Assembly: GCA_021779835.1 (NCBI GenBank)
Contig: JAJXZX010000011.1
Location: 1-48,045 of the forward strand
DNA: 48,045 nt
Reading direction: 5' to 3'
DNA from: Pseudomonadota bacterium
GTDB taxonomy: Bacteria; Pseudomonadota; Alphaproteobacteria; Rhodobacterales; Rhodobacteraceae
The notes beneath the pieces were generated by a model that did no database searches, had not been told where the DNA came from, and worked only from the letters and a program-made list of their open reading frames with translations. Both the position numbers and the translations under genes were made by a program. Shown here one piece after another: positions 27,683 through 36,002 of the stretch. Each line of letters starts with the position of its first letter. Within the stretch, counting starts at the first letter, position 1.

Positions 27683-28918
27683 TTAGCGGAAGAGGGTCAG
27701 GAGGTTCTGCGGCGATTTGTTGGCGATTGAGAGCGCCTGCGTTCCCAGCTGTTGTTGAACCTGCAGCGCTTGCAGCTTGGCCGAGGCAGCCTCCATGTTG
27801 GCGTCGACCAGCGACCCAATTCCGGTCTTCAGCGTGTCGGTCAACTTCGACACAAACGTTGCCTGCGACGTGATCTGCGCGCTCGACGAGCCGAACGACG
27901 CGGTTGCGCTGATCGCAGTATTCATCAGCGACTCAATCGTGCTGAGAGCGGCAGTGGCGCCTGCAGCATTCGATACATCGATCGAGGACATCGCCGCGAG
28001 GCCACCCGAGCCCGCATTTTTGAACTGGGCGTTTACGGTCAAATCGTTGGCGCCGGTGTTCGAGAACGACAACGTTCCGGCGTTCGTGCTGTTGTCATAG
28101 TTGACCGTCAGCCCTGCAATGCCAAGTTGATCGATCGCGTTTTTCAATCCGACGGCGACCATATCCGCCGTCGAGGTCGCTGCGGCGTCGGCGGCCGTCA
28201 CGGTGTAGGTGGCGTTCTTTCCGCCAATTGCAACCGACACCTGATCGCCCGCCGCCAACGCAGTAGTGGGATTGTCGATCTGAATAGTTCCGGTCGTCGT
28301 ACTGCCCCCACCGGCCGTGCCGTCCAGCGTGAAACCAGCCGTATCGCCGCTGGCGGAAACGCCCGTGCCGTTGGTGACATCAAAGACCGCTTTGGCGGTG
28401 TAACCACCGGTCGAGAGGTCGTTGTTGGTGACGCTGATGAATGCCGCAGAGATTGCCCCTGACGCATTGCGATCCAGTGCGGACAGGATGTTGATTGAGG
28501 CCCCTTGCGAGCCGTCGACAAGGTTCACACCGTTGAACTGAGCGGCGCCCACGACTTGGCCGATCTGTTGTTTCAGCGCGCTGACATCGTTGTTCAGGCT
28601 GGTACGGTCGGCGTTTCCGTCCTGCGCGGCAACGATCTTTGCCTTCATCTGCGTCAGGAGATCGGTGACAGAGCTTGCCGCCTGACTTGCGACAGACAGG
28701 GTCGACGTGCCCAGCGACAGGCTGTTGGTAATCCCCGTGAAACCGGTGACGTCCGAGTTCATCTGCGTCGAAATTGCCCATACGGCTGCGTTGTCAGAGG
28801 CAGACCCCACCGACTTGCCGGTCGAGATCTGGTTTTGCACGGTGTTGAGCTGGTCGTTGATGGATTGCAGGGATTGCAGTGCGACCATAGCGCTGCTGTT
28901 GGTCAGAATAGACGACAT
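27683..28918 (-). CDS. flagellin
   Basis: A 411-residue filament subunit. The conserved N-terminal coiled-coil domain (SSILTNSSAMVALQSLQSIN, then VQNQISTGKSVGSASDNAAV) and C-terminal domain (LQALQVQQQLGTQALSIANK, then SPQNLLTLFR) bracket a variable, Thr/Gly/Ala-rich central region of about 200 residues that would be surface-exposed. No cysteines are present, as expected. The start ATG at 28918 is chosen for the family N-terminus and for AAGGA seven bases upstream; a longer frame to 28954 is not supported. It is the first gene of a unit with flaF, flbT and DUF1217. The flagellin-chaperone-like flgN gene follows upstream. It is fliC/flaA-like; the exact symbol is left open. Confidence 0.95.
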   Translation of the reverse strand: MSSILTNSSAMVALQSLQSINDQLNTVQNQISTGKSVGSASDNAAVWAISTQMNSDVTGFTGITNSLSLGTSTLSVASQAASSVTDLLTQMKAKIVAAQDGNADRTSLNNDVSALKQQIGQVVGAAQFNGVNLVDGSQGASINILSALDRNASGAISAAFISVTNNDLSTGGYTAKAVFDVTNGTGVSASGDTAGFTLDGTAGGGSTTTGTIQIDNPTTALAAGDQVSVAIGGKNATYTVTAADAAATSTADMVAVGLKNAIDQLGIAGLTVNYDNSTNAGTLSFSNTGANDLTVNAQFKNAGSGGLAAMSSIDVSNAAGATAALSTIESLMNTAISATASFGSSSAQITSQATFVSKLTDTLKTGIGSLVDANMEAASAKLQALQVQQQLGTQALSIANKSPQNLLTLFR

Positions 28919-29064
28919 TCGATGTTCCTTTGGTGAAAGGGCGCTTTGCGCCAAGTTTCAAGAACCGCAGTTGCGGAAAATCAGGTGTTCTGACCTATGC
29001 AGCGGGCCCTCGCCCAGCAGCGCCATCCTTTTCCGGATGCAAGACGATTGATGCAGGTAAACTC

Positions 29065-29079
29065 CTAAAAGATCCCTAA
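29065..29079 (-). promoter_or_regulatory. TTAG-N7-TTAG element upstream of flagellin (CtrA-like)
   Basis: On the minus strand two TTAG tetramers are separated by exactly seven bases, about 147 bases before the flagellin start. The CtrA consensus in alphaproteobacteria is TTAA-N7-TTAA, and CtrA controls flagellar genes in Rhodobacterales. Each half differs at one base from consensus, so this is a candidate only. Confidence 0.35.
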
Positions 29080-29134
29080 GGTGCGCAGGTCGTTTATGTA
29101 GCATTTGAAGCAACTTACTCCGGTATTGGAGCCG

Positions 29135-29488
29135 CTACGCACGGCGTTCGACCTTTGTGGCATTGGCGCCAAGACCGTTGCGCCGACCGCTCGCGTCATA
29201 GGTGTCAAGCCCTTCGGCCGCCTGAAAAAGCTCTGCCAGACGGCGGCGCGCCGCGCGAACGCCGCGACTGGCCGCCACCAGCGTCGCCGCATTTCGCCTA
29301 GCCTTCGTGCGCAGCCGTTCAAGAGTTCCGGCATCCGGCATCGGCCCGGCGATCAGCGACTCGAGCAGGTTCTCCGTTCGCGTCGAAAGGTCCTCCAGCG
29401 CTGACAACTCGCCCCGCCGAATCGCATCGAGCTCGGCGTCGAGCAACGTTTCGAGCGCACAGTCTGCGGACATTTCACTTTTGGTCAT
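29135..29488 (-). CDS. FlgN-like flagellar export chaperone
   Basis: A 117-residue, strongly helical, charged cytosolic protein when started at ATG 29488: LETLLDAELDAIRRGELSAL and EDLSTRTENLLESLIAG, then a basic stretch (KARRNAATLVAASRGVRAAR) and a polar tail. This matches the shape and genetic position of FlgN, the chaperone for hook-filament junction proteins FlgK/FlgL. Sequence identity to FlgN is weak, so the name is tentative. The start lies inside the flgJ-like gene and overlaps it by 14 bases, which argues for coupled translation. Confidence 0.65.
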   Translation of the reverse strand: MTKSEMSADCALETLLDAELDAIRRGELSALEDLSTRTENLLESLIAGPMPDAGTLERLRTKARRNAATLVAASRGVRAARRRLAELFQAAEGLDTYDASGRRNGLGANATKVERRA

Positions 29489-29777
29489 TTGAACGCTCCT
29501 TGAGGGCTTCGAAGAATTTTTCCGACAGCCCGATTCCGCCGTGTTTCGCCATCGCCGTCGCTTCGGCCTGCCGAAGGAACGAGCTGAATTGTTCCTCGCC
29601 AATCCCGCCGCCGAAGCCTTGGCGAGATTTGTCCAGGCCCGCAAAACTAAGCATTTCCGATAGGAAGGACGCTTCCAGGGACTGCGCGGCCGCCTTCAGC
29701 TTGGCGTCTTTGTCGCGTGCCGCTGGCAGTGTTGGAATGGCCGTGTTCCCCGTACTGGGCAAACTCTGTGCCAACAT
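29475..29777 (-). CDS. FlgJ-like rod-binding protein
   Basis: A 100-residue protein equal to the N-terminal rod-binding domain of FlgJ, without the muramidase half: AAAQSLEASFLSEMLSFAGLD, then KSRQGFGGGIGEEQFSSFLR and EATAMAKHGGIGLSEKFFEAL, the usual G-G-G/GIGL pattern. In alphaproteobacteria the peptidoglycan hydrolase is often a separate protein. The start at ATG 29777 has GGAG nine bases upstream; the longest frame (to 29855) would run through the divergent promoter region. It overlaps the FlgN-like gene by 14 bases. Confidence 0.82.
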   Translation of the reverse strand: MLAQSLPSTGNTAIPTLPAARDKDAKLKAAAQSLEASFLSEMLSFAGLDKSRQGFGGGIGEEQFSSFLRQAEATAMAKHGGIGLSEKFFEALKERSNDQK

Positions 29778-29888
29778 TTTCGGATACTCCACATACGGAC
29801 GATTTCCCAAGAATTGACTGATCCGGGTAAACAACCGGTAACTTGTCGCGGCCATAGTCGGCGGGAGCTGGCAGAAGTCGCGGATAAT
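29778..29888. promoter_or_regulatory. divergent flgJ/fliK promoter region with GTAA-N7-GTAA
   Basis: A 111-base interval between divergent flagellar genes. At 29827-29841 (plus strand) there are two GTAA tetramers seven bases apart, that is TTAC-N7-TTAC on the other strand, close to the CtrA form TTAA-N7-TTAA. It is about 50 bases from each start, a suitable place to act on both. The halves are imperfect and the assignment is inference. Confidence 0.4.
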
Positions 29889-32207
29889 ATGAAAATCGAG
29901 TCATCCCCCATTTTGACCTTCCTGTCCGCCAGTGGTCCTGCTTTTGCGGATGCGCAGTCGCCGGTGCGCCGTGCGGATGCAAAAGCGGGCGACGGGTTTG
30001 CGGCGCTGGTTGCGGGCGCGCCGCCGCTGCTGAATATCGGTCTGACCTTGGCGGTGCCGGTTAAGCAGGCCGAGGCTGACGGTGCCCAGCGTGATGTGGG
30101 CGCGCCAGACCATGGGGGGCCGTTCGCCGACACGCATTCGGCATCGGATGTAGGTCCTCCGGCTGTGGACCAAGCGGAAACCGCCATTGTGACGGGCTTG
30201 CCGCGAGATGACGCCGGATCGCAAACCAGATTTGACGGAACGGCGAAGGGTGACGGTGGCGCGCGCGCGCCAATCGGTTGCAGCCACCCAACCGCCAAAG
30301 ATATCGCCGCCACAGAGCCGGAGACAGTTGTTCCGCCTCCGTCGGCAGACCCCGGTTCCGCATCCGGGCAGCCATGGGCTCTCGTGTCGACGATTGCGCC
30401 CGCCGCGCAGTCGGTGCGGTTCGCTACGCCGTCCGCCGTCCACGCATCGGGACAACCGACCCGAGATGGCGTTTCACGACACGGCACCGCTCCAATGGCG
30501 GTTGATGGAGAGGATGGCCGGGCCAAAGGGCGAATCGCCCGAATGGCGGCCAGCGACCGGCGTGCGACTACGCGCGCTGACGCCGCCTCGATGGCTGTCC
30601 TGTTGGGCGCTTCGGCGCAGGTGCCGCTAGTCCGATCGCATCCGGTTCTTGCACAGCTTGGATCTGGCGCGGATGTGGCGACCAACGCCGGGGGCGGGAG
30701 CAATCCGTCCGCGGCAGGGAACGTTGTTCCCGACGCAACTCCCGGCCTTGCAAATCGGCCGACCGAGGGACCTGGCACTCGGCAAACCGGTTCAGATACC
30801 TTTGCCGCAGCAAGCGCGCCCAAAGCTGACCCAAGATCCGGCACGCGGGCAGCGGTCGCGCTGGCGCAAGTGGATCAACGTAAGACTAACGCGGCACCGA
30901 CCGGAGGGGTGGCAGACCCCACTGCCGCCACGCACCCCCCATCGCTCCCGTTCTGGGCCCTGCCTTTGCCTCTCCCGGTCGCCAGTGCTACGGCGTCGGT
31001 CGCCGCAGGGCCGCAGCAAGGCGTGCTTGCCCCAGTAGCTGTAAGGATATCACCGATTGTGGCGGGTCAACGCGTGCCAGTCACGGTGGGGGATGGCCTC
31101 GCGTCAGACGCAACGTTCCTGGAGCCTACATTGCGGCACTCCCCGGCGACGCCGGTCGATCAACCGCTGCCGATGGCGTCGGTGGATGTGGGCCCCGGGC
31201 GACCTTCGGGCGTGGCCGGCGAGGCGACCTTCGCGCCTGTCTCGACCGGGGGCGATGGCAGCCGCAGCGCGGCCCCGCCCGCGGCACCGCAACCCGCTGC
31301 GGTCGCCATAGCTGCGCTGGTCGGTGTTGCAACGACACATTATAGCGTATCCGTGCGCCCCAAGGAGAACTTGGCCGCAAGCCCAGCCACGGAGCATGCA
31401 GCGCACGGGGGCGCAGGCGCGCAACCCCTGCAGAATGTGCCGGTAGCAGCCAGTGACTCAGGTTCCGCAACGCCTTCTGTCGCCGCCGTTTCACCCGCCG
31501 CATCCCCAGCTATAACCGACGCGACGGGGCCGCACGGCGGTCTGTTGAATCGGGGCAATTCACCCGCGAGGGTGCCGCGAGCGGAGGCGGGACCCGGAAG
31601 CAACGCGCGAAGCCATCGGAAAGAAACGGCGCCGATCCCCGTGATGCCGTCAGCCGATCCACTCGACGCCGCCGGAAAGGCTCGCCCCCGGCACGCTGAA
31701 CCTGCGAGCGTGGATCACTTGCCGTCGCCTGGCGCTCCATCGGCCTTGCCGAAGGATGCAGCGCCTGCGGGCGCGACCGCACTTAGCGCCTCCGCCAGCG
31801 TGGCGTTGGAGATCGCGCATCAAGCAACGGCGTCGTTTGGCGGGGAAGCCAAGCATACCGACGGCAAGCAAATTGAGATTGCGCTCGCACCCGAGGAGTT
31901 GGGCCATGTTCGCATCACGATGACCGGCGATTCCGGCGCGATGACGCTCACCATTCACGCCGAGCGGCAAGACACGCTGGACCTGCTGCGGCGCAATATC
32001 GACACGCTGGCGCAGGAATTTCAATTACTTGGCTACGCGAATACCTCGTTTTCGTTTGGCCAATGGTCCGGCCAATCCGCGTCCCAAAAGATGCCGGAGC
32101 CTGCGTCCTACCACGACACCGACTTTACCGTTCTCCCCTCCACTTTGGCCCCGCCAGCCCCGCGACCACGGGCGGCGCGTGAACAGGGCCTTGATATTCG
32201 CCTTTGA
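29889..32207 (+). CDS. fliK: FliK-like flagellar hook-length control protein
   Basis: A 772-residue secreted ruler protein. Residues 1 to about 670 are low-complexity, rich in Ala, Pro, Gly, Ser and Thr, with few conserved blocks, as expected for the ruler part. The C-terminal FliK/Flg_hook domain (about 680-745) has KQIEIALAPEELGHVRITMT, then LTIHAERQDTLDLLRRNIDT and LAQEFQLLGYANTSFSFG, which interacts with FlhB to switch export specificity. It is longer than the enterobacterial ~400-residue FliK. The start ATG at 29889 is chosen because the upstream part of the frame lies in the divergent promoter. flgD follows 11 bases later. Confidence 0.88.
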   Translation: MKIESSPILTFLSASGPAFADAQSPVRRADAKAGDGFAALVAGAPPLLNIGLTLAVPVKQAEADGAQRDVGAPDHGGPFADTHSASDVGPPAVDQAETAIVTGLPRDDAGSQTRFDGTAKGDGGARAPIGCSHPTAKDIAATEPETVVPPPSADPGSASGQPWALVSTIAPAAQSVRFATPSAVHASGQPTRDGVSRHGTAPMAVDGEDGRAKGRIARMAASDRRATTRADAASMAVLLGASAQVPLVRSHPVLAQLGSGADVATNAGGGSNPSAAGNVVPDATPGLANRPTEGPGTRQTGSDTFAAASAPKADPRSGTRAAVALAQVDQRKTNAAPTGGVADPTAATHPPSLPFWALPLPLPVASATASVAAGPQQGVLAPVAVRISPIVAGQRVPVTVGDGLASDATFLEPTLRHSPATPVDQPLPMASVDVGPGRPSGVAGEATFAPVSTGGDGSRSAAPPAAPQPAAVAIAALVGVATTHYSVSVRPKENLAASPATEHAAHGGAGAQPLQNVPVAASDSGSATPSVAAVSPAASPAITDATGPHGGLLNRGNSPARVPRAEAGPGSNARSHRKETAPIPVMPSADPLDAAGKARPRHAEPASVDHLPSPGAPSALPKDAAPAGATALSASASVALEIAHQATASFGGEAKHTDGKQIEIALAPEELGHVRITMTGDSGAMTLTIHAERQDTLDLLRRNIDTLAQEFQLLGYANTSFSFGQWSGQSASQKMPEPASYHDTDFTVLPSTLAPPAPRPRAAREQGLDIRL

Positions 32208-32218
32208 AAGGAACCGAG

Positions 32219-32893
32219 ATGACAACCGTTCCCCCAACTTCCGCTGTCGCGTCAACACCGACGACATCCAGCGCCACAACCGCTACGCCGACCAGTTCGT
32301 TGGTCAACCCCGACTTCACCATGTTTCTGAAGATGTTGACGACGCAGATGCAGAATCAGGACCCTCTTAATCCAATGCAATCCTCTGACTTCGCGGTGCA
32401 GCTTGCGACGTTCTCTGGTGTTGAACAGCAAACGAAAACCAATGGCCTGCTGACGGGTATCTCTGGTCAGGTCGGCACGATGGGGATGACGCAACTTGCC
32501 GGTTGGGTGGGGATGGAAGCGCGCGTAGCGGCGCCAACGGCCTTTACCGGCAGCCCGATTACCTTGGCGCCCGCGCCTGAAGCCGGGGCCGACGCCACCA
32601 CGTTGATCGTCACCAATTCCTCGGGAACCGAGGTGGCGCGGACCACAATTCCGGTGTCGTCGGCGACATATCAGTGGACTGGGTTGGACAATAACGGCGT
32701 CCAGCTGCCGAATGGCAATTACACGTTCCAACTGGAAAACAGTGCGAAGGGCACGGTGCTCGGGACGGACCCGGTTGAAAGCTACTCGAAGATTGTCGAG
32801 GCGCAGTCGGACACCAATGGCCCGGTTCTGGTGCTGGACAGCGGCGCACAGGTGGCCTCGACCGCAGTCAAGGCATTGCGGGCCGCAAACTGA
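32219..32893 (+). CDS. flgD: flagellar hook cap (hook assembly) protein FlgD
   Basis: A 224-residue protein that caps the growing hook and is later replaced. Its N-terminal region contains NPDFTMFLKMLTTQMQNQDP and LNPMQSSDFAVQLATFSGVE, the most conserved FlgD block. The C-terminal half has the Tudor/FnIII-like domains (YQWTGLDNNGVQLPNGNYTF). ATG 32219 has AAAGGA eight bases upstream, so the upstream in-frame start at 32204 is rejected. It follows fliK in one unit and is convergent with the MFS gene, 51 bases apart. Confidence 0.95.
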   Translation: MTTVPPTSAVASTPTTSSATTATPTSSLVNPDFTMFLKMLTTQMQNQDPLNPMQSSDFAVQLATFSGVEQQTKTNGLLTGISGQVGTMGMTQLAGWVGMEARVAAPTAFTGSPITLAPAPEAGADATTLIVTNSSGTEVARTTIPVSSATYQWTGLDNNGVQLPNGNYTFQLENSAKGTVLGTDPVESYSKIVEAQSDTNGPVLVLDSGAQVASTAVKALRAAN

Positions 32894-32944
32894 GGCCGCG
32901 CAAGATAGGGCGCGCGGCGAGGGGCACCGGCACCGCCAAATGGC

Positions 32945-34180
32945 CTAGTGCTCTGCCCGCATGTGTGCGCCGCCATGCGAAGGTCGCGCCGCGCCCAGCC
33001 GCGGATGCAACCGCCCGGCTAGCACTGACGCCCCCATCAGCGCGGCACCAGAGGCTGCGAATATCGCCCCCACTGGTGCCACCAGCAGCACGAGCCACGC
33101 CACCCCCGGCGTCAAAATGCCCGACACGTCGCGGAAACTGGAATAAACCGCCGCCATCTCGGTGCGTTGAGACGGCTTGACCGCCATCAAGAAAGGCAGC
33201 CCCGCCGAGACATCCAGCAGCACCAGAAACACAGCGCCCGCCATCATGAACCCGAACGTTGCCCAAGGCACGGGCGACGCGAGGCTTGCAAGTGTGAACA
33301 GCCCGCCCGCGCAGACAAACGCCGTGCGGACCGCGACCCGCACGCTCGCCCGTTGGACAAACCGCAGCATGAAGGGCGTGGTGAACAGCATGGCATTCGA
33401 CACGGATAGGGCAAAGCCCGCAACGTCATCCCCCAACCTCTGCTGCACACAAAAGATTGGCAGATAAACGATGTAGACCCACCAGCCGCAGCTGCGGATT
33501 ACCGCAAAGGCCCAACCCACGACCAGCCGTGGTTGCGCGAAAAACGGCACCAGATATGCAAGCGGGTTCGGTGTTGGCGCCTTCGCCCGCGAAATTGCCT
33601 TGCCGTTGCCTAGCCGCAGCACCCAGAACACACTGACCTGCAGCACGGCAAACAACGCCCCCACCACGAACGGCGCCGGATGCCACCAGTTGTAAAGCCA
33701 CACCCCTGCGACCGGCCCGACCGACCAGGGCAGGGCGCTGAACAGCATCTGCTTGGTATTGCAACGGCCCAGGTCCGCCCGCGCGACATAGTCCAACACA
33801 TAGGCATTCAGGCAGACGAACACCGTTACAGTGCCCAAGGTATTGAAAAGGAGTGCGAAGCCAATCGATACAGTGGTGCCGTAGATCGCCAGCGACATGC
33901 CGATCATGTAGGATAGTGAGCCCAAGGAAAACATCCAGCGACGCGGGATATGTCTTGTCGCCCAGGGCACCATCAGCCCCGTGCAAAGCGAACAGATGCC
34001 GACTAGGAAATACAGCCGCGATTCCAGCGCGGCGTCGCCCAGAGCCTCATAAACCACCAGTGGCATGATCGAAATCAGCACGCCACGGATTGATGCGTCC
34101 AGTGCGGACAACACGGCAAAGCCCTCGATCCGGGGCGTTGCAGAGTGCTTCAGCAAAATGGGTATGCGGCGCGTGACCAT
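32945..34180 (-). CDS. MFS transporter
   Basis: A 411-residue inner-membrane protein with about 12 hydrophobic helices in two halves. The cytoplasmic loops carry positive patches (WATRHIPRRWMFSLG between helices 2 and 3) as in the major facilitator superfamily. Internal helices include FALLFNTLGTVTVFVCLNAY and FGFMMAGAVFLVLLDVSAGL. No substrate motif is recognised, so function is unassigned; efflux is only a common role of such orphans. It is preceded by recO on the same strand with a 108-base gap, and it lies between flagellar clusters without evident functional relation. Confidence 0.85.
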   Translation of the reverse strand: MVTRRIPILLKHSATPRIEGFAVLSALDASIRGVLISIMPLVVYEALGDAALESRLYFLVGICSLCTGLMVPWATRHIPRRWMFSLGSLSYMIGMSLAIYGTTVSIGFALLFNTLGTVTVFVCLNAYVLDYVARADLGRCNTKQMLFSALPWSVGPVAGVWLYNWWHPAPFVVGALFAVLQVSVFWVLRLGNGKAISRAKAPTPNPLAYLVPFFAQPRLVVGWAFAVIRSCGWWVYIVYLPIFCVQQRLGDDVAGFALSVSNAMLFTTPFMLRFVQRASVRVAVRTAFVCAGGLFTLASLASPVPWATFGFMMAGAVFLVLLDVSAGLPFLMAVKPSQRTEMAAVYSSFRDVSGILTPGVAWLVLLVAPVGAIFAASGAALMGASVLAGRLHPRLGAARPSHGGAHMRAEH

Positions 34181-34288
34181 CGTCCTTAACTTTTGGTGCT
34201 ACCGCGTCATTTGGCGCGCGCCGCGTCCAAGGGTCTGAGCCAGAGGCGACAGGCTTTGGTCGTTTGCAGCCTTTGCCTAAACCGGCAC

Positions 34289-35014
34289 TCAACGCGCCCG
34301 CGCCAGCAGTTCCACTAGCCGCCGCCGCGCCTCTGGCAGGGGGCGGTGGCCCAGTTGCGGCGCAAGCCACGCGTTCAGAAAATGCCCGGTCAGCCGCAGC
34401 CCGTCGGCAACCTCGCCAGCGCTTGCGCCGCCTTGGCCCAGCAGGCATAGCGGCAGCGGCAGCAGGCGATCGGCCCACTCCCCCGCCGCGTTCCGGCTGA
34501 CGGCGCGGCCCGAGCGGGGGCTGACGTAGGCCAGATCCTCGCGGCTGCCCGTCACCGCGCAGGTGGTCAGGTCCAGCCCGAACCCTATCTCTTCCAACAG
34601 CATCATTTCCCAGCGCAAATACATCAGCGGCCAATCCGCATCCGCCCCCAGTGCATCCAACATGCCCTGCGAGGCGGCGTAGAGGTCGGGATGCGCCTCC
34701 CGCTCTGGCAGCGCGAAACTCAGCAGTGCAGCGACCGCATTCAGCCCGGCAAGCGCCAGCCTGTCCGACAGGATCGTCCCCGCCCGCGAGCGGATCGGCT
34801 CGACCGTGAAGGCACCGATATGTTCGTCCAGCCGCGCGCGCCACGTCACATCCAACTGTGCGCCCAACTGCAAAATTGGTGCGATCCGCCGCGACGCGCC
34901 GCCGCGCACCACGCCCGCGTGACGGCCGTGATCCTCGGTAAATACCTCAATGATTGCCGCGCTTTCGCCGTGCCCGCGCACAGATATCAGCACACCTTGG
35001 TCCCGCCATTCCAT
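34289..35014 (-). CDS. recO: DNA repair protein RecO
   Basis: A 241-residue recombination mediator that, with RecR, loads RecA onto SSB-coated DNA. It has an N-terminal OB fold ([20 protein letters not shown], then [20 protein letters not shown]), a helical core ([20 protein letters not shown]) and a C-terminal domain ([20 protein letters not shown]). The usual four-cysteine zinc site is not evident; only scattered cysteines are seen (CAVTG, CLLGQ), as in many alphaproteobacterial RecO proteins. Length is typical. It diverges from motA over about 118 bases. Confidence 0.93.
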   Translation of the reverse strand: MEWRDQGVLISVRGHGESAAIIEVFTEDHGRHAGVVRGGASRRIAPILQLGAQLDVTWRARLDEHIGAFTVEPIRSRAGTILSDRLALAGLNAVAALLSFALPEREAHPDLYAASQGMLDALGADADWPLMYLRWEMMLLEEIGFGLDLTTCAVTGSREDLAYVSPRSGRAVSRNAAGEWADRLLPLPLCLLGQGGASAGEVADGLRLTGHFLNAWLAPQLGHRPLPEARRRLVELLARAR

Positions 35015-35132
35015 ACCTGCCAGTATCCATCCGCCGCGACCCGCGACAAGGGGGCACGGTCGGACAGAGAAACTTTGTTAACTTGGACCTGCGAGGGTTG
35101 GCGGGCAAGCAACGTAGGAGGGGAATCGCCAG

Positions 35133-36002
35133 ATGATCGGAGCTATCGGGATCATCGTCATCTTTGTCATGGTCTTTGGCGGCTTCGTCCTGTCCGGCGG
35201 CAAGCTTGACGTCATCTTGGAGGCGCTGCCGCATGAGATGATTGTCATCGGCGGAGCCGCCGTTGGTGCCTTCATGCTATCGAATGATTTTAGCGCTGTG
35301 AAACATACAGCCAGAGATATTGGTAAGATTTTCAAGGGGGTTAAGTGGAAGCCTGCCGACTATCGTGACCTACTGTGCCTGCTGTTCGAACTTATCCGGC
35401 TCGCGCGGCAAAACCCGGTTGGGCTGGAGGAACACATCGAAGGCCCCGCCGATTCGGCGATCTTCTCGCGCTACCCCAAGATCCAGCATGACCACGAGGC
35501 CGTAGAGCTGATTTGCGACACCATGCGATCGGCCTCGATGAACTACGACGATCCGCATCAGGTGGAAGAAGTGCTGGACAAGCGGATGGAGACGCAGCTC
35601 CAACATGCGCTGCACTCCAGCCATGCGCTGCAATCGGTGGCCGACGCCCTGCCCGCGCTGGGGATTGTCGCAGCCGTCATGGGCGTGATCAAGACGATGG
35701 GGTCAATCGACCAACCGCCAGAAATTCTTGGAAAAATGATCGGAAGCGCGCTGGTCGGAACGTTTATGGGCGTTTTTCTCGCCTATGGCATCGTCGGCCC
35801 ATTTGGCGCTCGCCTCAAAAGTATCATCGAGGAGGACGCGCATTTTTATCAGCTTATCCGCGAAGTTCTGATCGCCAATCTTTACAACCACCCGACCAAC
35901 ATCTGCATCGAGGTCGGCCGACAGAATGCACCGCACCACGTCCGCCCCAGCTTTGCCGATCTTGAAAGTGCGTTGCGCGGCGTCAAGCAGGACGCAGCAT
36001 GA
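35133..36002 (+). CDS. motA: flagellar motor stator protein MotA
   Basis: A 289-residue inner-membrane protein that with MotB conducts ions and drives flagellar rotation. It has four membrane helices: GIIVIFVMVFGGFVLSGGKL at the start, HEMIVIGGAAVGAFML, then ADALPALGIVAAVMGVIKTM and a fourth (IGSALVGTFMGVFLAYGIVG). The cytoplasmic loop contains the charged, rotor-facing segment. A strong AGGAGGGGA ribosome site precedes ATG 35133. The stop overlaps the next gene's ATG (ATGA). motB is not adjacent; a large repeat protein takes its place. Confidence 0.96.
   Translation: MIGAIGIIVIFVMVFGGFVLSGGKLDVILEALPHEMIVIGGAAVGAFMLSNDFSAVKHTARDIGKIFKGVKWKPADYRDLLCLLFELIRLARQNPVGLEEHIEGPADSAIFSRYPKIQHDHEAVELICDTMRSASMNYDDPHQVEEVLDKRMETQLQHALHSSHALQSVADALPALGIVAAVMGVIKTMGSIDQPPEILGKMIGSALVGTFMGVFLAYGIVGPFGARLKSIIEEDAHFYQLIREVLIANLYNHPTNICIEVGRQNAPHHVRPSFADLESALRGVKQDAA

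Noticed and set aside
28919..29064. Sigma-54 or sigma-28 promoter for flagellin
   Set aside because: A TTGGCGCAAAGCGCC stretch is a palindrome, not the TGGCAC-N5-TTGC form, and no TAAA-N15-GCCGATAA-like element was found.
29696..30844. 382-codon minus-strand frame opposite fliK
   Set aside because: Arises from high-GC low-complexity sequence; Ser/Arg/Pro-rich with no domain, while the plus strand carries the FliK C-terminal domain.
34047..34844. 265-codon minus frame across the recO/MFS junction
   Set aside because: Runs through two real genes in another frame; Arg/Gly/Ala-rich shadow.
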